Of a stretch of 64,000 bases of DNA, positions 49,355 to 57,955 are shown one piece after another. The DNA lies in NCBI GenBank assembly GCA_046350295.1, contig JAXMAR010000018.1:62001-126000 (forward strand). Reading direction: 5' to 3'. Origin of the DNA: JAXMAR01 sp046350295. GTDB taxonomy: Bacteria; Planctomycetota; Planctomycetia; Gemmatales; Gemmataceae. Made by a program: the position numbers and the translations under genes. The notes under the pieces are model-generated. The model did not search any database and was not told the DNA's origin. It saw nothing but the letters and a program-made list of their open reading frames with translations. Position 1 is the stretch's first letter. Each line of letters starts with the position of its first letter.

Positions 49355-50395
49355 TCAGATGGCGCCACGCTCGAGGTTGAGCAGAAACTGCTTGCGGCGC
49401 AAGCCGCCACCGTAGCCGCCGAGATCGCCGCTCTTGCGGACGACGCGGTGGCAGGGAATTAGGATGGCGATGCGGTTGGAGCCGTTGGCGCGGCCGACGG
49501 CGCGGGGGGCTTTGGGGACGCCGACGGCGGCGGCGAGGTCGTCGTAGGACCGGGTCTCGCCGTAGGGGATGGCGAGGAGTGCGTCCCAGACGCGGCGCTG
49601 GAACGTCGTGGCCGGATAAACGAGGGGGACCGTGAAGGTCCGGAGCGAGCCGGCGAAATAGCGGGGCAGTTCATCGTGCAGTTGTTCGAGGTGTTGGTTC
49701 GTCCCAGGGAGGGCGGAGCCGAACAGCTTGCGCACGGTGGCGAGCTGGGTCTGGAGCATGCGGCGATCGGTGAACTCGAGGAGGCAGAGGCCCTCGGCGG
49801 TGGCGCCGGCGACCATGGGACCGAGCGGGGTGCGGACCCAGGAGAGGAGGACATTGTCGCGGTTGCGGCTGCCGGCGGGCGGGGCGCCGAGAAGGCGGGA
49901 GAAGGCGGTGCGGAAGCCGCTGTGGGATTCGTAGCCGCTGGCGAAGACCGCGTCGTCGATGGTGGCGCCTTCGCGGATGTGGCCCAGGGCGGTGGTGAGG
50001 CGGCGCGAGCGGGCGTAGGCCTGGAAGGTCATGCCATAGCGGCGGAGGAAGTAGCGGCGAACAGTGGCGGGGTCGATGCCGCGCGTGCGGAGGTCGCCTT
50101 CGGTGATGCGGGTCATGGGGGCGGCCTCAACTTCCTCGAGGAGATCGGTGACCCAGGCGGGCTGCTCATCGAGGTCGAGCGGACGGCAGCGTTTACACGG
50201 GCGATAACCGGCGCTCAGGGCGGTCTGAGCGGTGGGAAAGTATTCGACGTTGGCAGGGAGCGGCTTGCGTGCCGGGCAAGTCGGACGGCAGAAGATGCCG
50301 GTCGTGCGGACGCCGAGGAAGAAGAGGCCGTTGTACGCGGGGTCGCTGGCGAGGTAGGCTCGCTGCATCTCGGCGGTGGAGAAGGTGGCGTTCAT
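49355..50395 (-). CDS. ada: Ada: DNA methylphosphotriester and O6-methylguanine repair protein and regulator
   Basis: 346 residues, like E. coli Ada (354). N-terminal zinc domain with C36, C40, C67 and C70 (FCRPTCPARK, YRPCKRCRPL); C36 is the expected phosphotriester acceptor. AraC-type HTH at about 85-185 (VRRYFLRRYGMTFQAYARSR, GATIDDAVFASGYESHSGFR). O6-alkylguanine transferase domain with acceptor C315 in LIPCHRVVRKSG and the YGGGLRRKQFLL ending. All functional residues are present. Methylated Ada would activate its own and other repair genes, as in E. coli. Confidence 0.96.
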   Translation of the reverse strand: MNATFSTAEMQRAYLASDPAYNGLFFLGVRTTGIFCRPTCPARKPLPANVEYFPTAQTALSAGYRPCKRCRPLDLDEQPAWVTDLLEEVEAAPMTRITEGDLRTRGIDPATVRRYFLRRYGMTFQAYARSRRLTTALGHIREGATIDDAVFASGYESHSGFRTAFSRLLGAPPAGSRNRDNVLLSWVRTPLGPMVAGATAEGLCLLEFTDRRMLQTQLATVRKLFGSALPGTNQHLEQLHDELPRYFAGSLRTFTVPLVYPATTFQRRVWDALLAIPYGETRSYDDLAAAVGVPKAPRAVGRANGSNRIAILIPCHRVVRKSGDLGGYGGGLRRKQFLLNLERGAI

Positions 50396-50525
50396 GTGGG
50401 AAGTTTACGCGGCGAGGAGGCGCGAATTCCACCGATTATCGGGCGCGGATGTGAAAGTGGGTTACGCAGCCGCTGCTACTTTGTTCGAAACGCTGACATG
50501 GTAACGTACGGACCATTGGGCCAAC

Positions 50526-50726
50526 TCATCCGCGCGGCTCTGCCTTTCCGTTCGGTATGGCCTTCAACTGTTCGATCAGTTCGTCGAACGTAGGACCTTC
50601 CTCGGCCGTGAATAGGTTCTTCAGGTCGTCCTCGATGGGTTCCTGCTTCGCCCTGTCATATTCCGCCTGAATCTCTTCCGGCGTCGCATCGAACTTCCAG
50701 AGCCGCGGATCGGGTGTGTCGGGCAT
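50526..50726 (-). CDS. Small acidic protein, unknown
   Basis: 66 residues from the ATG at 50,726: MPDTPDPRLWKFDATPEEIQ, AEYDRAKQEPIEDDLKNLFT and PTFDELIEQLKAIPNG. Acidic and helical, with no domain I know. An ATG 66 bases upstream is possible, but GAGG lies close before 50,726. Size and charge are like small antitoxins; no toxin partner adjoins it. The 278 bases to the right show no gene. Confidence 0.5.
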   Translation of the reverse strand: MPDTPDPRLWKFDATPEEIQAEYDRAKQEPIEDDLKNLFTAEEGPTFDELIEQLKAIPNGKAEPRG

Positions 50727-51004
50727 GAAAAAAACCTCTAGCGTCTCACCGTAGTTTACAAGGCTGTCGATGCCGGCGGGAATGGGGAGCAACCGAGCTC
50801 CGCGCCTTGGGCGGTTCTGGGGAGAATGAAGATGCAGGGGTGCGCGGCGAGGGAAATGGAGAGAATTGCGCCGATGACAAGCGGTTGGATCGGTGGGCGA
50901 TCTTGGGTGCCAGAGATGTTTTCAATGGATAGAGCGCCTGCTCTCTAGCCTGCGCAGCCGCGCTCCGTGTATGATGGCCAGAGTTTCCGGAAGCGAGAAA
51001 ACCC

Positions 51005-51226
51005 ATGTCAAGCGCGACTCGATTGGCCCAACTCGAAAGTCAGATGCAAACGCTGCCCTATGAGGAGCGGCTGTGGCTCATCGAGCGTCTCGCGCATGGT
51101 TTGCGGCGATCCGCGCGCAACGCTCGTTCGCTGGATCTAGCCTTGGCGGAGATGGCCGAGGATCCGGAGATACAACGCGAGCTGAGCGCGATCGCGGAGG
51201 AGTTCGGCCCTCTTCCCTGCGGATGA
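51005..51226 (+). CDS. Small antitoxin-like helical protein
   Basis: 73 residues: MSSATRLAQLESQMQTLPYE, ERLWLIERLAHGLRRSARNA, then EDPEIQRELSAIAEEFGPLP. The LxxLPxEERLxLIERL pattern is common in short antitoxins encoded before MazF- or RelE-type toxins. The stop overlaps an ATG at 51,224, but the frame that follows (MTKRHNSAVGASGLSREG) does not look like a toxin, so the partner has probably been lost. Confidence 0.6.
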   Translation: MSSATRLAQLESQMQTLPYEERLWLIERLAHGLRRSARNARSLDLALAEMAEDPEIQRELSAIAEEFGPLPCG

Positions 51227-51318
51227 CCAAACGGCATAATTCGGCTGTTGGGGCAAGCGGTCTTAGCCGCGAGGGAAGTGACCTTACGCGGCGCGCGAGC
51301 TACCGGGGATTTGCCGGC

Positions 51319-52022
51319 TCAAGGCGCGGGTCGCTTGTCCTTGCGCAGAAGTAGTCGGACGAGTCGGTCGCGCTCGTGCTCCTCGAACAGGTGCACGTTT
51401 CCGTTCATCTGGGCCGCGATGGCGACATGGCCGTGCTCTCGGCTGTGCCGCCGCCGACAGCGGGCACGGGGATTCCAGGCTCGATGCGGACGTCCGCTGG
51501 CTTGGTCCAGGGGACAGCGTCGCGTGCCTCAATGACCATCACCGGCGCCTCCTCGTCTTTTTCATCAAAGCGCCACTTGGCTCCCGGCAGGAATGCCGTT
51601 TCCGGGCCGACGATGGCTTGGATGTAGGTTCGCGTGCCGTCGTCGTCCTGATCGGGGAAGGCGTAGACAGGTGGCATCTTGTTGAGAAACTGCCGATTGT
51701 GAGGGCTGTCCCAAGGTTCGTCGAGGTGGAATTGTTTGTGAAGTGGGCCTCCCTCGATATACGGGAGGATGGCGACTCGCCAGCTCAAGAGTGGACGACC
51801 TTCCTTATCGGTGATGGCGGGCGGAGGAAGACTACCATACTTTTCCGCGTAGGAGATAAGACCGATGGCGACCTGCTTGAAGTTGTTCTCGATTTGGCGG
51901 TCGGGCGGGGGTAGACGGGTACCGGACTCCTCAAACCTCGGAATGAGCAGGATAACAACGAGAACGACAACGACCATGGATATGGCGAGCAGAATTCCGC
52001 GGTGATCCGGGCTTCTCGCCAT
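51319..52022 (-). pseudogene. DUF1559-family pilin-like protein with a late frameshift
   Basis: A type IV pilin-like membrane helix (ILLAISMVVVVLVVILLIPR) is followed by the DUF1559 pattern NNFKQVAIGLISYAEKYGSL, PLLSWRVAILPYIEGGPLHK, FHLDEPWDSPHNRQFLNKMP and VVGPETAF-like IVGPETAFLP. The annotated frame would stop at 51,405 after PAVGGGTAESTAM. Shifting frame at about 51,455 inside a GGCGGCGGC run gives HSREHGHVAIAAQMNGNVHL and FEEHERDRLVRLLLRKDKRP, the expected family ending, to a stop at 51,319. Restored length is about 234 residues. It lacks the Phe-Thr-Leu prepilin cleavage motif of longer DUF1559 proteins. Confidence 0.75.
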
Positions 52023-52151
52023 GCTTCGCCTCCGTTTTTGCGCCCGTCGAGAGACGGTCGACCGATGACAAAAACGGTTTAACCTTTGGTCGCCTCCGAG
52101 GCAAACGGTTTTAATGGCAGCGGTATTACCCTCGCGGGCTTCGCGCGAACG

Positions 52152-52955
52152 CTAGACGGGGGCATTACCTTGCCGCGCGTAAAGCGGCGCGACACGGCGG
52201 GCATACTGAGCGTAGAAGTATTCGAGCTGCTCCTCAACCGTGCGGCGGCCGACGAACTGGTGACTCGGCAAAAAGACCGGCTCGACGCCCTGATCCATGA
52301 GGCGCTGGGCGACTTCGCAGCGGAGCATGTTCATGATCATGGCGCCGCCGAGGGTGCTGAAGGGACCGGTCTTGTTCTTGCAGCCGTCGATGTCGAGGAT
52401 GCAATCGCCTTCGGGGGCGCCGTTGTCGAGGATGATGTCGGCGACGTCGATCAGCTTCTTGCCGGAGGGGTGAGCCGGCTTGGCTTTTTCGCAGTGGACT
52501 TTGCTCACGAGGCCGATGACGGCGAGGCCGCGTTTCTTGGCGGCCTCGGCCATCTCGATGATTACCTCGCGGATGCCGCTGGTGGAGATGACGATGAGGA
52601 CGTCCTTGGGGCCGAAGGCGAAGTTGCGGAGGATCTGCTCGGCGTAGCCCAGGGTTTTTTCGAGGTGGAGGGACTGGCGCAGGCCGTTGGGGCCGACGAT
52701 GAGGTTGTGGAAGGTGAGGCCGAGCTCGACGATGGTGTGCCAGCCGACGAAGCAGCCCTGGCGCGGGGTCATCTCCTCGCACATCATGCGGCTATGGCCG
52801 CAGCCGAAGAGATGGACGAGACCGTCGGCGGCGATGGCGTCGGTGCAGAGCCGGGCGGCGCGGTCGAGGGCGGGGCGCTGATGGTCGAGGAGTCGGCCAA
52901 GGCGGGCGAGGGCGTCGGTAAAGTAGCGGTCGGCGGCGGCAAGAGTCGTCTTCAT
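52152..52955 (-). CDS. SIS-domain sugar isomerase-like protein
   Basis: 267 residues. A SIS (sugar isomerase) fold of the kind that binds phosphosugars: LVHLFGCGHSRMMCEEMTPR, then the phosphate loop VLIVISTSGIREVIIEMAEA, GLAVIGLVSKVHCEKAKPAH and ILDNGAPEGDCILDIDGCKN. The pattern matches the UPF0309/YfhH group, often near amino-sugar metabolism. Its start shares a base with the stop of the upstream gene (TGATG), so the two are co-translated. Substrate not known. Confidence 0.85.
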   Translation of the reverse strand: MKTTLAAADRYFTDALARLGRLLDHQRPALDRAARLCTDAIAADGLVHLFGCGHSRMMCEEMTPRQGCFVGWHTIVELGLTFHNLIVGPNGLRQSLHLEKTLGYAEQILRNFAFGPKDVLIVISTSGIREVIIEMAEAAKKRGLAVIGLVSKVHCEKAKPAHPSGKKLIDVADIILDNGAPEGDCILDIDGCKNKTGPFSTLGGAMIMNMLRCEVAQRLMDQGVEPVFLPSHQFVGRRTVEEQLEYFYAQYARRVAPLYARQGNAPV

Positions 52956-53617
52956 CACAGGAGGTACTCCCAGGTTTGCCAGTCGTCGGCGAGGTCGAGC
53001 TGATCGTAGCGCTTGGCGAAGCGGGCGCCGGCGAGGGAAGAGCCTTCGACGACGCCGGGCGCCTTGGGGCGTTCCAGCCACCAGGGCCGGACGGTGCGGC
53101 CGATGCGGACGGCGCGAACGATGGGGGTCAGCGCAGTGATGAGGCCTTCCCAGTAGGCGGCTGGTTTGGACGATGCGACAGGTTGGCAGACGCTGAGGGT
53201 CAGGGCTTGATTGTACTTGGCGCCCGGAGCCCCGCCTTCGTTGGTCAGCCAGATCTGGATCTCGGGCGGATTGGGCTTTCGGTCCGAGGAGAGGATCTCG
53301 GTGTTCTGGACCACGACGGGGAACTCGCTTTCGAGGAGCGGGCGCTGCGACCATTTCTTGTTGTCGTCGTGGGTCCAGCGCATCTTGCCGAAGGGAACTT
53401 GCTTCAAGGTGATGTTGCGCGTGCCGGGCGGCTGGCCTTTGCGCGGCGGCAGGGGGACCTCGAACGCCTGCCGGCTGCGGATGACCGAGGATTTCGCGAA
53501 GGCGGCGAAGGCATCATCGAAAAGGTAGAAGCATTTTTCCCACTGGGGCCAGAGGAAGACCTTGCGGTCTTCCGCTTCGGCCAGGCCGAGGAGACAGTAG
53601 ACGGTGTAAGGATCCAT
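52955..53617 (-). CDS. Unidentified protein co-translated with the SIS isomerase
   Basis: 220 residues: MDPYTVYCLLGLAEAEDRKV, FLWPQWEKCFYLFDDAFAAF, NPPEIQIWLTNEGGAPGAKY and a C-terminal GARFAKRYDQLDLADDWQTW. No signal peptide or membrane segment; Trp- and Arg-rich. I recognise no domain. Coupled translation with the SIS gene suggests that it works in the same step, for example as a partner subunit or modifier of the same substrate. Confidence 0.65.
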   Translation of the reverse strand: MDPYTVYCLLGLAEAEDRKVFLWPQWEKCFYLFDDAFAAFAKSSVIRSRQAFEVPLPPRKGQPPGTRNITLKQVPFGKMRWTHDDNKKWSQRPLLESEFPVVVQNTEILSSDRKPNPPEIQIWLTNEGGAPGAKYNQALTLSVCQPVASSKPAAYWEGLITALTPIVRAVRIGRTVRPWWLERPKAPGVVEGSSLAGARFAKRYDQLDLADDWQTWEYLL

Positions 53618-53710
53618 GCCCGGTGGTCGGCGTTTATGGCTCGGCTTCGCGAGTCTACAATAGTGCCAAGTCTACCATAGAGGCCGCGTACGCCCCATCC
53701 AGAGAGCGCC

Positions 53711-53974
53711 ATGACGGAAAACCTGATCAATGACGATGTCGTCGTCGACCTGGCAAGCCCGTACGTCTGCCTGGGCCGGCTGGTGGCGATGCACGAACAG
53801 TATCTGGAGCTGCGCGACGCGGACTTGCACGACCTGCGCGACACGCGGACGTCGCGGGAGAACTACGTCGTGTCGGCGGTGCAGACAGGGATCAAGCGCA
53901 ATCGCAAGACGGTGTTTGTGTCGATGCGCGACGTGGTGGCGATCGCGCGGCTCAGCGACGTGGTGATCGACTGA
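53711..53974 (+). CDS. Small Sm-like conserved protein
   Basis: 87 residues: VVVDLASPYVCLGRLVAMHE, QYLELRDADLHDLRDTRTSR, NYVVSAVQTGIKRNRKTVFV and VVAIARLSDVVID. The strand pattern and the closing hydrophobic strand resemble Sm/Lsm-type or ribosome-associated beta barrels, and I recall similar short proteins in planctomycetes. RNA binding is inference. GAGAGCGCC lies before the ATG. It diverges from the 52,955-53,617 gene. Confidence 0.6.
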   Translation: MTENLINDDVVVDLASPYVCLGRLVAMHEQYLELRDADLHDLRDTRTSRENYVVSAVQTGIKRNRKTVFVSMRDVVAIARLSDVVID

Positions 53975-54053
53975 CCGAAGCAAGGGAGGGCGAGGCTCCT
54001 GCCGAGCCGCCAAGGCAAGGGAGGGCGGAGGCTCCTGCCGAGCCGCCAGTCTC

Positions 54054-54908
54054 TCAGTCCTTGACCGTCTTTTTGCGGAAGGCGGCGAACTGCTCGATCT
54101 CGACCTCGAAGCTGGTGATGAAGTTGGCGATCATGGTTTCGGTGACGCCGCCCGAGAGATCGAGGGCCGCCTGGAGGGTGGTGTAAGGCTCCCCCTCGGC
54201 GCTGAGGTTGACGACACGGATGAACTTCTTCTGGAGGTTGTAACGGTTGGCCTGTTCGAGCGGGAGCGGCGGGAAGATGGCGTCGAGGAAGAGTTCCTTG
54301 CCCTTGACGCTGGCAAGCTTCACCTTGTGCCCCTGGAGCTGAAAATCGAAGGTGACCGCGTCACGGCTGTCGCGCTTGCTGAACTTGAGGCCGAGGCGCG
54401 ACAGCGTCTTTTCCATCTGGGCGTCGCTGATCTGATCGATGACCGGCTCGTCCTTGACGCTGCGGGCAAGGAAATCGTTGAAGCTCTTGACCTCGTTCTC
54501 GAAGTTGTCGATGAAGCGGCTCACGGTTTCGAGGGTGACGCCCCCCTGAAGGTCGAGGTTGAATTCCAGGACGGTGATGAACTGGGCGCCGTCGCGGCGA
54601 AGGCAGGCGCGGCTGAACTTGGCGGGGGTGTTCCACTGGTTTACGGCCTCGACGGGGATCGGCGGCAAAACGGCGTCGACCATGATGTCCTTGCCGCCGG
54701 CGAAGATGTAGAAGGCGAGGGAGATGCCGTCCTTCTTGTAGTCGAAGATGACGTTGCCCTTGGCGTCGGCGGGGGCCTTGTGGTAGCCGCTCTTGCGCGC
54801 CTTGAGGATGGTCTCCGCCTGATCCGGCGTCAGCGAACGGACGATGTCCTGGGCGGGGGCGGCGGCGACCGCGAGCGTGAGGCAGAGCAAGCAAAGGCGA
54901 ACCGGCAT
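54054..54908 (-). CDS. Secreted protein with two YbjN-like domains
   Basis: 284 residues with a signal peptide (RLCLLCLTLAVAAAPAQD). Two related domains of about 125 residues follow: first DIVRSLTPDQAETILKARKS to GGVTLETVSRFIDNFENEVK, then EPVIDQISDAQMEKTLSRLG to GGVTETMIANFITSFEVEIE. The shared pattern (Q-A-N/V-N-x-W/Y-N, then L-D-L-x-G-G-V-T) is that of YbjN, normally a cytoplasmic chaperone-like fold. Export of a tandem form is unusual. It is followed on the same strand by nothing close. The next gene upstream (54,992-55,486) is a single-domain relative, so the two arose by duplication. Confidence 0.7.
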   Translation of the reverse strand: MPVRLCLLCLTLAVAAAPAQDIVRSLTPDQAETILKARKSGYHKAPADAKGNVIFDYKKDGISLAFYIFAGGKDIMVDAVLPPIPVEAVNQWNTPAKFSRACLRRDGAQFITVLEFNLDLQGGVTLETVSRFIDNFENEVKSFNDFLARSVKDEPVIDQISDAQMEKTLSRLGLKFSKRDSRDAVTFDFQLQGHKVKLASVKGKELFLDAIFPPLPLEQANRYNLQKKFIRVVNLSAEGEPYTTLQAALDLSGGVTETMIANFITSFEVEIEQFAAFRKKTVKD

Positions 54909-54991
54909 CGTGACGCACTCCTCGATTGTCGTACGGCTTTCTGGTCATTCGCGCCGCCCCCCTCCTGCGAAGCGGGGCAAGCGCAACCGCG

Positions 54992-55486
54992 TTATTTTGA
55001 CTTCTTGTCCTTCGGTTTTTCCTTGCCGGCGTAGATCTGGAATTCCCGGAGTTCGCCGCCGAAGTGGATCAGGAACTGGCGTATCATGCCGGGGGTGACG
55101 CCCTTGATGCAGTCGAGCTGCATCTCGAGGGAGACCGTCGCCTTGCCGTCGTTGTCGAGCAGGACGCAGCGGGTGTACTTGGCCTGGACGTTCCACTGGT
55201 TGGCCTGGGCCAGGGTGAGCGGCTTGTCGAAGACGGCCTCGATCCAGAGATCCTCGCCGTTGTAGTTGAGGAGGCGGATGCGGGTGTCGCCGCGCTGGAA
55301 GACATAGCCCTGGGCGCCTCCCTTGTCGGTTTCTTTCTTGAAGGTGAGGTCGAGATCCTTGAGGACGCCTTCGAGCACATCACCGCTGGCGCGCGGCGCG
55401 AGCTTGCGCGGGGCGGCCTTCTCTTGCGCGGCGCCGGCCTGGCAGAGAAGCAGGGCGAAGACGAGGGCGGTTTTCGTCGCTGACAT
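54992..55486 (-). CDS. Secreted single YbjN-like domain protein
   Basis: 164 residues: signal peptide ATKTALVFALLLCQAGAA, then ASGDVLEGVLKDLDLTFKKE, GYVFQRGDTRIRLLNYNGED, LTLAQANQWNVQAKYTRCVL, LDCIKGVTPGMIRQFLIHFG and a Lys-rich end. The same pattern as each half of the neighbouring gene. It ends 83 bases before the start of the two-domain gene on the same strand, so the pair is probably one operon. Function unknown. Confidence 0.68.
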   Translation of the reverse strand: MSATKTALVFALLLCQAGAAQEKAAPRKLAPRASGDVLEGVLKDLDLTFKKETDKGGAQGYVFQRGDTRIRLLNYNGEDLWIEAVFDKPLTLAQANQWNVQAKYTRCVLLDNDGKATVSLEMQLDCIKGVTPGMIRQFLIHFGGELREFQIYAGKEKPKDKKSK

Positions 55487-55557
55487 ATCGCGTCTCCTGT
55501 CGGCGCTGTATGCTCGGGCGTCAAGTTTCGCGTCGAAGGCCGTTTTCGGTCAATGGC

Positions 55558-55625
55558 AGTTGGTTAGTCGCGCTTGGTGGCTGGTTAGTGGTGGCTGGCG
55601 CCTGGTGCGTGGTGGCTGGTGGACG
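55558..55625 (+). repeat. GGTGGCTGGT-type tandem low-complexity repeat
   Basis: Imperfect copies of TGGTGGCTGGTTAG and TGGTGGCTGG run up to the ribosome binding site of the ceramidase-like gene. No complementary partner is close, so it is not a hairpin. Confidence 0.6.
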
Positions 55626-55640
55626 ATGAAGGAGGGGTCA

Positions 55641-56903
55641 ATGCGAAGTCCTATCGCCCTGATTGTCAGCATTGTCATTACGGGGTCGGCGCAGGGGCAG
55701 GAGTTGCGGGCCGGGGCGGCGAAGGTCGACATCACGCCGCCGACCGGCTTTCCGATGTGGGGCTACGCGGTACGGCGCGATCAGCCAAGCCTGAAGGTGA
55801 TGGAGCCGTTGCTGGCGCGGGCGCTGGTGCTGGAGACGGGCGGGACGCGGATCGCGTTTGTCGCCCTCGACATGGGGCGGGCGCCGACGAGCAAGGGGCG
55901 GGAGCGGATCGCGGCGGGGCTGAAGAAGGCGGGGATCGGGCATTTCTTCGTGGTCGCCTCGCACACGCATCATGGGCCGGTGCTGGAGGTGGAGACGTGG
56001 CCGGATGCGAAGAAGCCGTACGTGCGAGAACTGGAGGACAAGATCGTCGCGGTCGCGCTGGAGGCGGAGCGAGGGTTGAAGGCGGCGCGGCTCGGCGTGG
56101 GGCGGGCGGAAGTTCCGTTCAACCGCAACCGGCATTCGAAGCGGGCGGACGCGCCGGTGGACCGGGAACTGGTGGTAATCCGCGTGGATGACGCGAAGAC
56201 GGGGGAACCGATGGGCCACCTCGTCAACTTCGCGGCGCACGCGACGATGTTGCCGGCGAAGCTGCGCGAGTTCGCGCCGGACTTTCCGGGGGCGCTGTGC
56301 CGCGAAGTCGAGGCGAAGGGGGGCGTCTGTCTTTTCTTGCAGGGAGCGGCGGGGGACATGTCGCCCAATCCGGCACAGGGGAAGACGGCGGAAGCTTTTG
56401 GCAAGAAGTTGGCCGAGCGCGTGCTGGGATTGAGCAGGGAGATCAAGACGGAGCAGACGTTCGCCAAGGGATGGCAGGCGAAGCGGCGGGAGTTCAAGTT
56501 CGGCTCGCGCGTGGACCTCGGCAATCCGATCATCCGCGCGATGTATGCGTACGCCTTCTTTCCGGACCTCGTGAGTTTCTACGAGCGTGAATATCGGGAA
56601 GGGATCCGGCCGGAAATGACTGTGGCGCTGCTCGACGAGCGGATCGGCTTCGTCGGCGTGTCCGGTGAGTTCTTTTCGGGCCACGCGTTGCATCTGAAGA
56701 AGCGGGCCCGGCTGGAGCACCTGCTCTTCCTTGGCTATTGCAACGACTACCACCAATACTTTCCGACGATTGAAGCGGCCGCGGAGGGAGGCTACGGCGC
56801 GGATGAACTGGTCTCGCCGGTGGAAGTTGGCGCCGGGGAGCGCATGATGGACGCGGCGTTGATGGAACTGTATCGGATGCGGGGGAGGAAGATGACAAGG
56901 TGA
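55641..56903 (+). CDS. Secreted neutral/alkaline ceramidase-like protein
   Basis: 420 residues. The ATG at 55,641 follows GGAGGGG. Signal peptide PIALIVSIVITGSAQGQ, then AAKVDITPPTGFPMWGYAVR, the classic opening of the neutral ceramidase N-terminal domain. Zinc-site motifs FVVASHTHHGPVLEV and LVNFAAHATML follow, with LFLQGAAGDMSPNPAQGK and FFSGHALHLKKRARLEHLLF. Planctomycetes carry many such single-domain proteins, and their true substrates (N-acyl sphingosines or other amides) are mostly untested. The C-terminal domain of true ceramidases is missing. Confidence 0.85.
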   Translation: MRSPIALIVSIVITGSAQGQELRAGAAKVDITPPTGFPMWGYAVRRDQPSLKVMEPLLARALVLETGGTRIAFVALDMGRAPTSKGRERIAAGLKKAGIGHFFVVASHTHHGPVLEVETWPDAKKPYVRELEDKIVAVALEAERGLKAARLGVGRAEVPFNRNRHSKRADAPVDRELVVIRVDDAKTGEPMGHLVNFAAHATMLPAKLREFAPDFPGALCREVEAKGGVCLFLQGAAGDMSPNPAQGKTAEAFGKKLAERVLGLSREIKTEQTFAKGWQAKRREFKFGSRVDLGNPIIRAMYAYAFFPDLVSFYEREYREGIRPEMTVALLDERIGFVGVSGEFFSGHALHLKKRARLEHLLFLGYCNDYHQYFPTIEAAAEGGYGADELVSPVEVGAGERMMDAALMELYRMRGRKMTR

Positions 56904-57017
56904 TGGGGTGATGGGGTGATGGGGTGACACGGTGATGGAGTGATGGGGTGATGGAGTTCGGGCTCACCGTGTCACCCCATCACCGTGTCACCCCCTCACC
57001 GTGTCACCCCTCACCCC
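56888..57017. repeat. Inverted array of GATGGGGTGA/TCACCCCATCAC units
   Basis: Seven or so G-rich units (GGTGATGGGGTGATGGGGTG) face complementary units (CACCGTGTCACCCCATCACC, CTCACCGTGTCACC). It forms a long hairpin between the convergent ceramidase-like and DUF1080 genes. Same design as 28,818-28,921. Confidence 0.85.
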
Positions 57018-57025
57018 CTCATCCG

Positions 57026-57760
57026 CTATTTCAGCTCACGAATGTAGATGTTGCGAAACTGGACGAGGGCCGGCGGGCTGGTCCAGGCTTTGGTTTTGGG
57101 GTTGAAGGCGCCGTGGTGTTGGAGGGCGATGGGGCCTTCTTCGGCGACGCCGGGGAGCTGGGCGTTGTCGATGACCTCCTCGCCGTTGAGCTTGACCGAA
57201 AGGCGGTCCCCCTTCATCGTTATTTCGAAGGTATTCCATTCGCCGCGCGCTTTGTCGGCCTTTTTCTTGGGGGTGACGGCGGCGCGGACTTCCTTGGGCA
57301 TCTTGGGGTTGGTGCGGTAGCCCCAGACCTCGCCGGAGCCGACGGGCCAGAGCCAGATGTTGACCTGGGCGTTGGGCTGGCCGCGGAGGTAGATGCCGGA
57401 ATCGACGTCGTCGATCTCGACCTTTTCTTCCTTGCCGTCGGGGCCTTTCTTGGTGGAGCCGTCGGGGAGGATGATGGGGACGCCGTGCTTGAGGCCGGGG
57501 TCGGTCTTGAGGCGCCAGTCGACACGGAGGACGAAATTCTTGTAGGCCTTGTCGGTCCAGAGGCTCTTGTCCCCCTTGGCTTCGCTCTTGGCGTCGTAGT
57601 CGATCACGCCTTCCTTCACCTGCCAGTGGCCGTTGTCCCCCTTGGGAACCTTCCAGCCGGAGAGGTCCTTGCCGTTGAAGAGGGGCGTGAAGCCCTTGGG
57701 GGCGTCGCCGGCGCCTGCTAGGGCGGGGCTGAGGAGGAGGGTGAGGAAAGCGTGGCGCAT
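57026..57760 (-). CDS. Secreted DUF1080 (3-keto-disaccharide hydrolase-type) protein
   Basis: 244 residues from the ATG at 57,760, with a short signal peptide (HAFLTLLLSPALAGAG). The domain begins GFTPLFNGKDLSGWKVPKGD and contains WTDKAYKNFVLRVDWRLK, SGIYLRGQPNAQVNIWLWPV, RGEWNTFEITMKGDRLSVKL and ends FRNIYIREL. A concanavalin-like beta sandwich; some family members hydrolyse 3-keto-glycosides. A second DUF1080 gene at 60.6 kb differs considerably. Confidence 0.88.
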   Translation of the reverse strand: MRHAFLTLLLSPALAGAGDAPKGFTPLFNGKDLSGWKVPKGDNGHWQVKEGVIDYDAKSEAKGDKSLWTDKAYKNFVLRVDWRLKTDPGLKHGVPIILPDGSTKKGPDGKEEKVEIDDVDSGIYLRGQPNAQVNIWLWPVGSGEVWGYRTNPKMPKEVRAAVTPKKKADKARGEWNTFEITMKGDRLSVKLNGEEVIDNAQLPGVAEEGPIALQHHGAFNPKTKAWTSPPALVQFRNIYIRELK

Positions 57761-57955
57761 GGGAGGGTCCTCGGTTGGTGGAGATTGACAAATGACAATT
57801 AGCAATTGCAAATTGGGGGTGGTTGATGTTTTACGGATTGCGTCGAACGCCCTGTGAAATTGCTGTTGTCAGACCAAAGGTTGGTGTTCCCTGGAAGTAT
57901 AATGAGCGGGCGCGACGCGAACCAGCGTCGACGACCACGCAAGGAGATTGCACGC

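Noticed and set aside
51224..51354. Toxin partner for the antitoxin-like gene at 51,005
   Set aside because: The frame is short, Ser/Arg-rich and lacks any MazF, RelE or PIN pattern.
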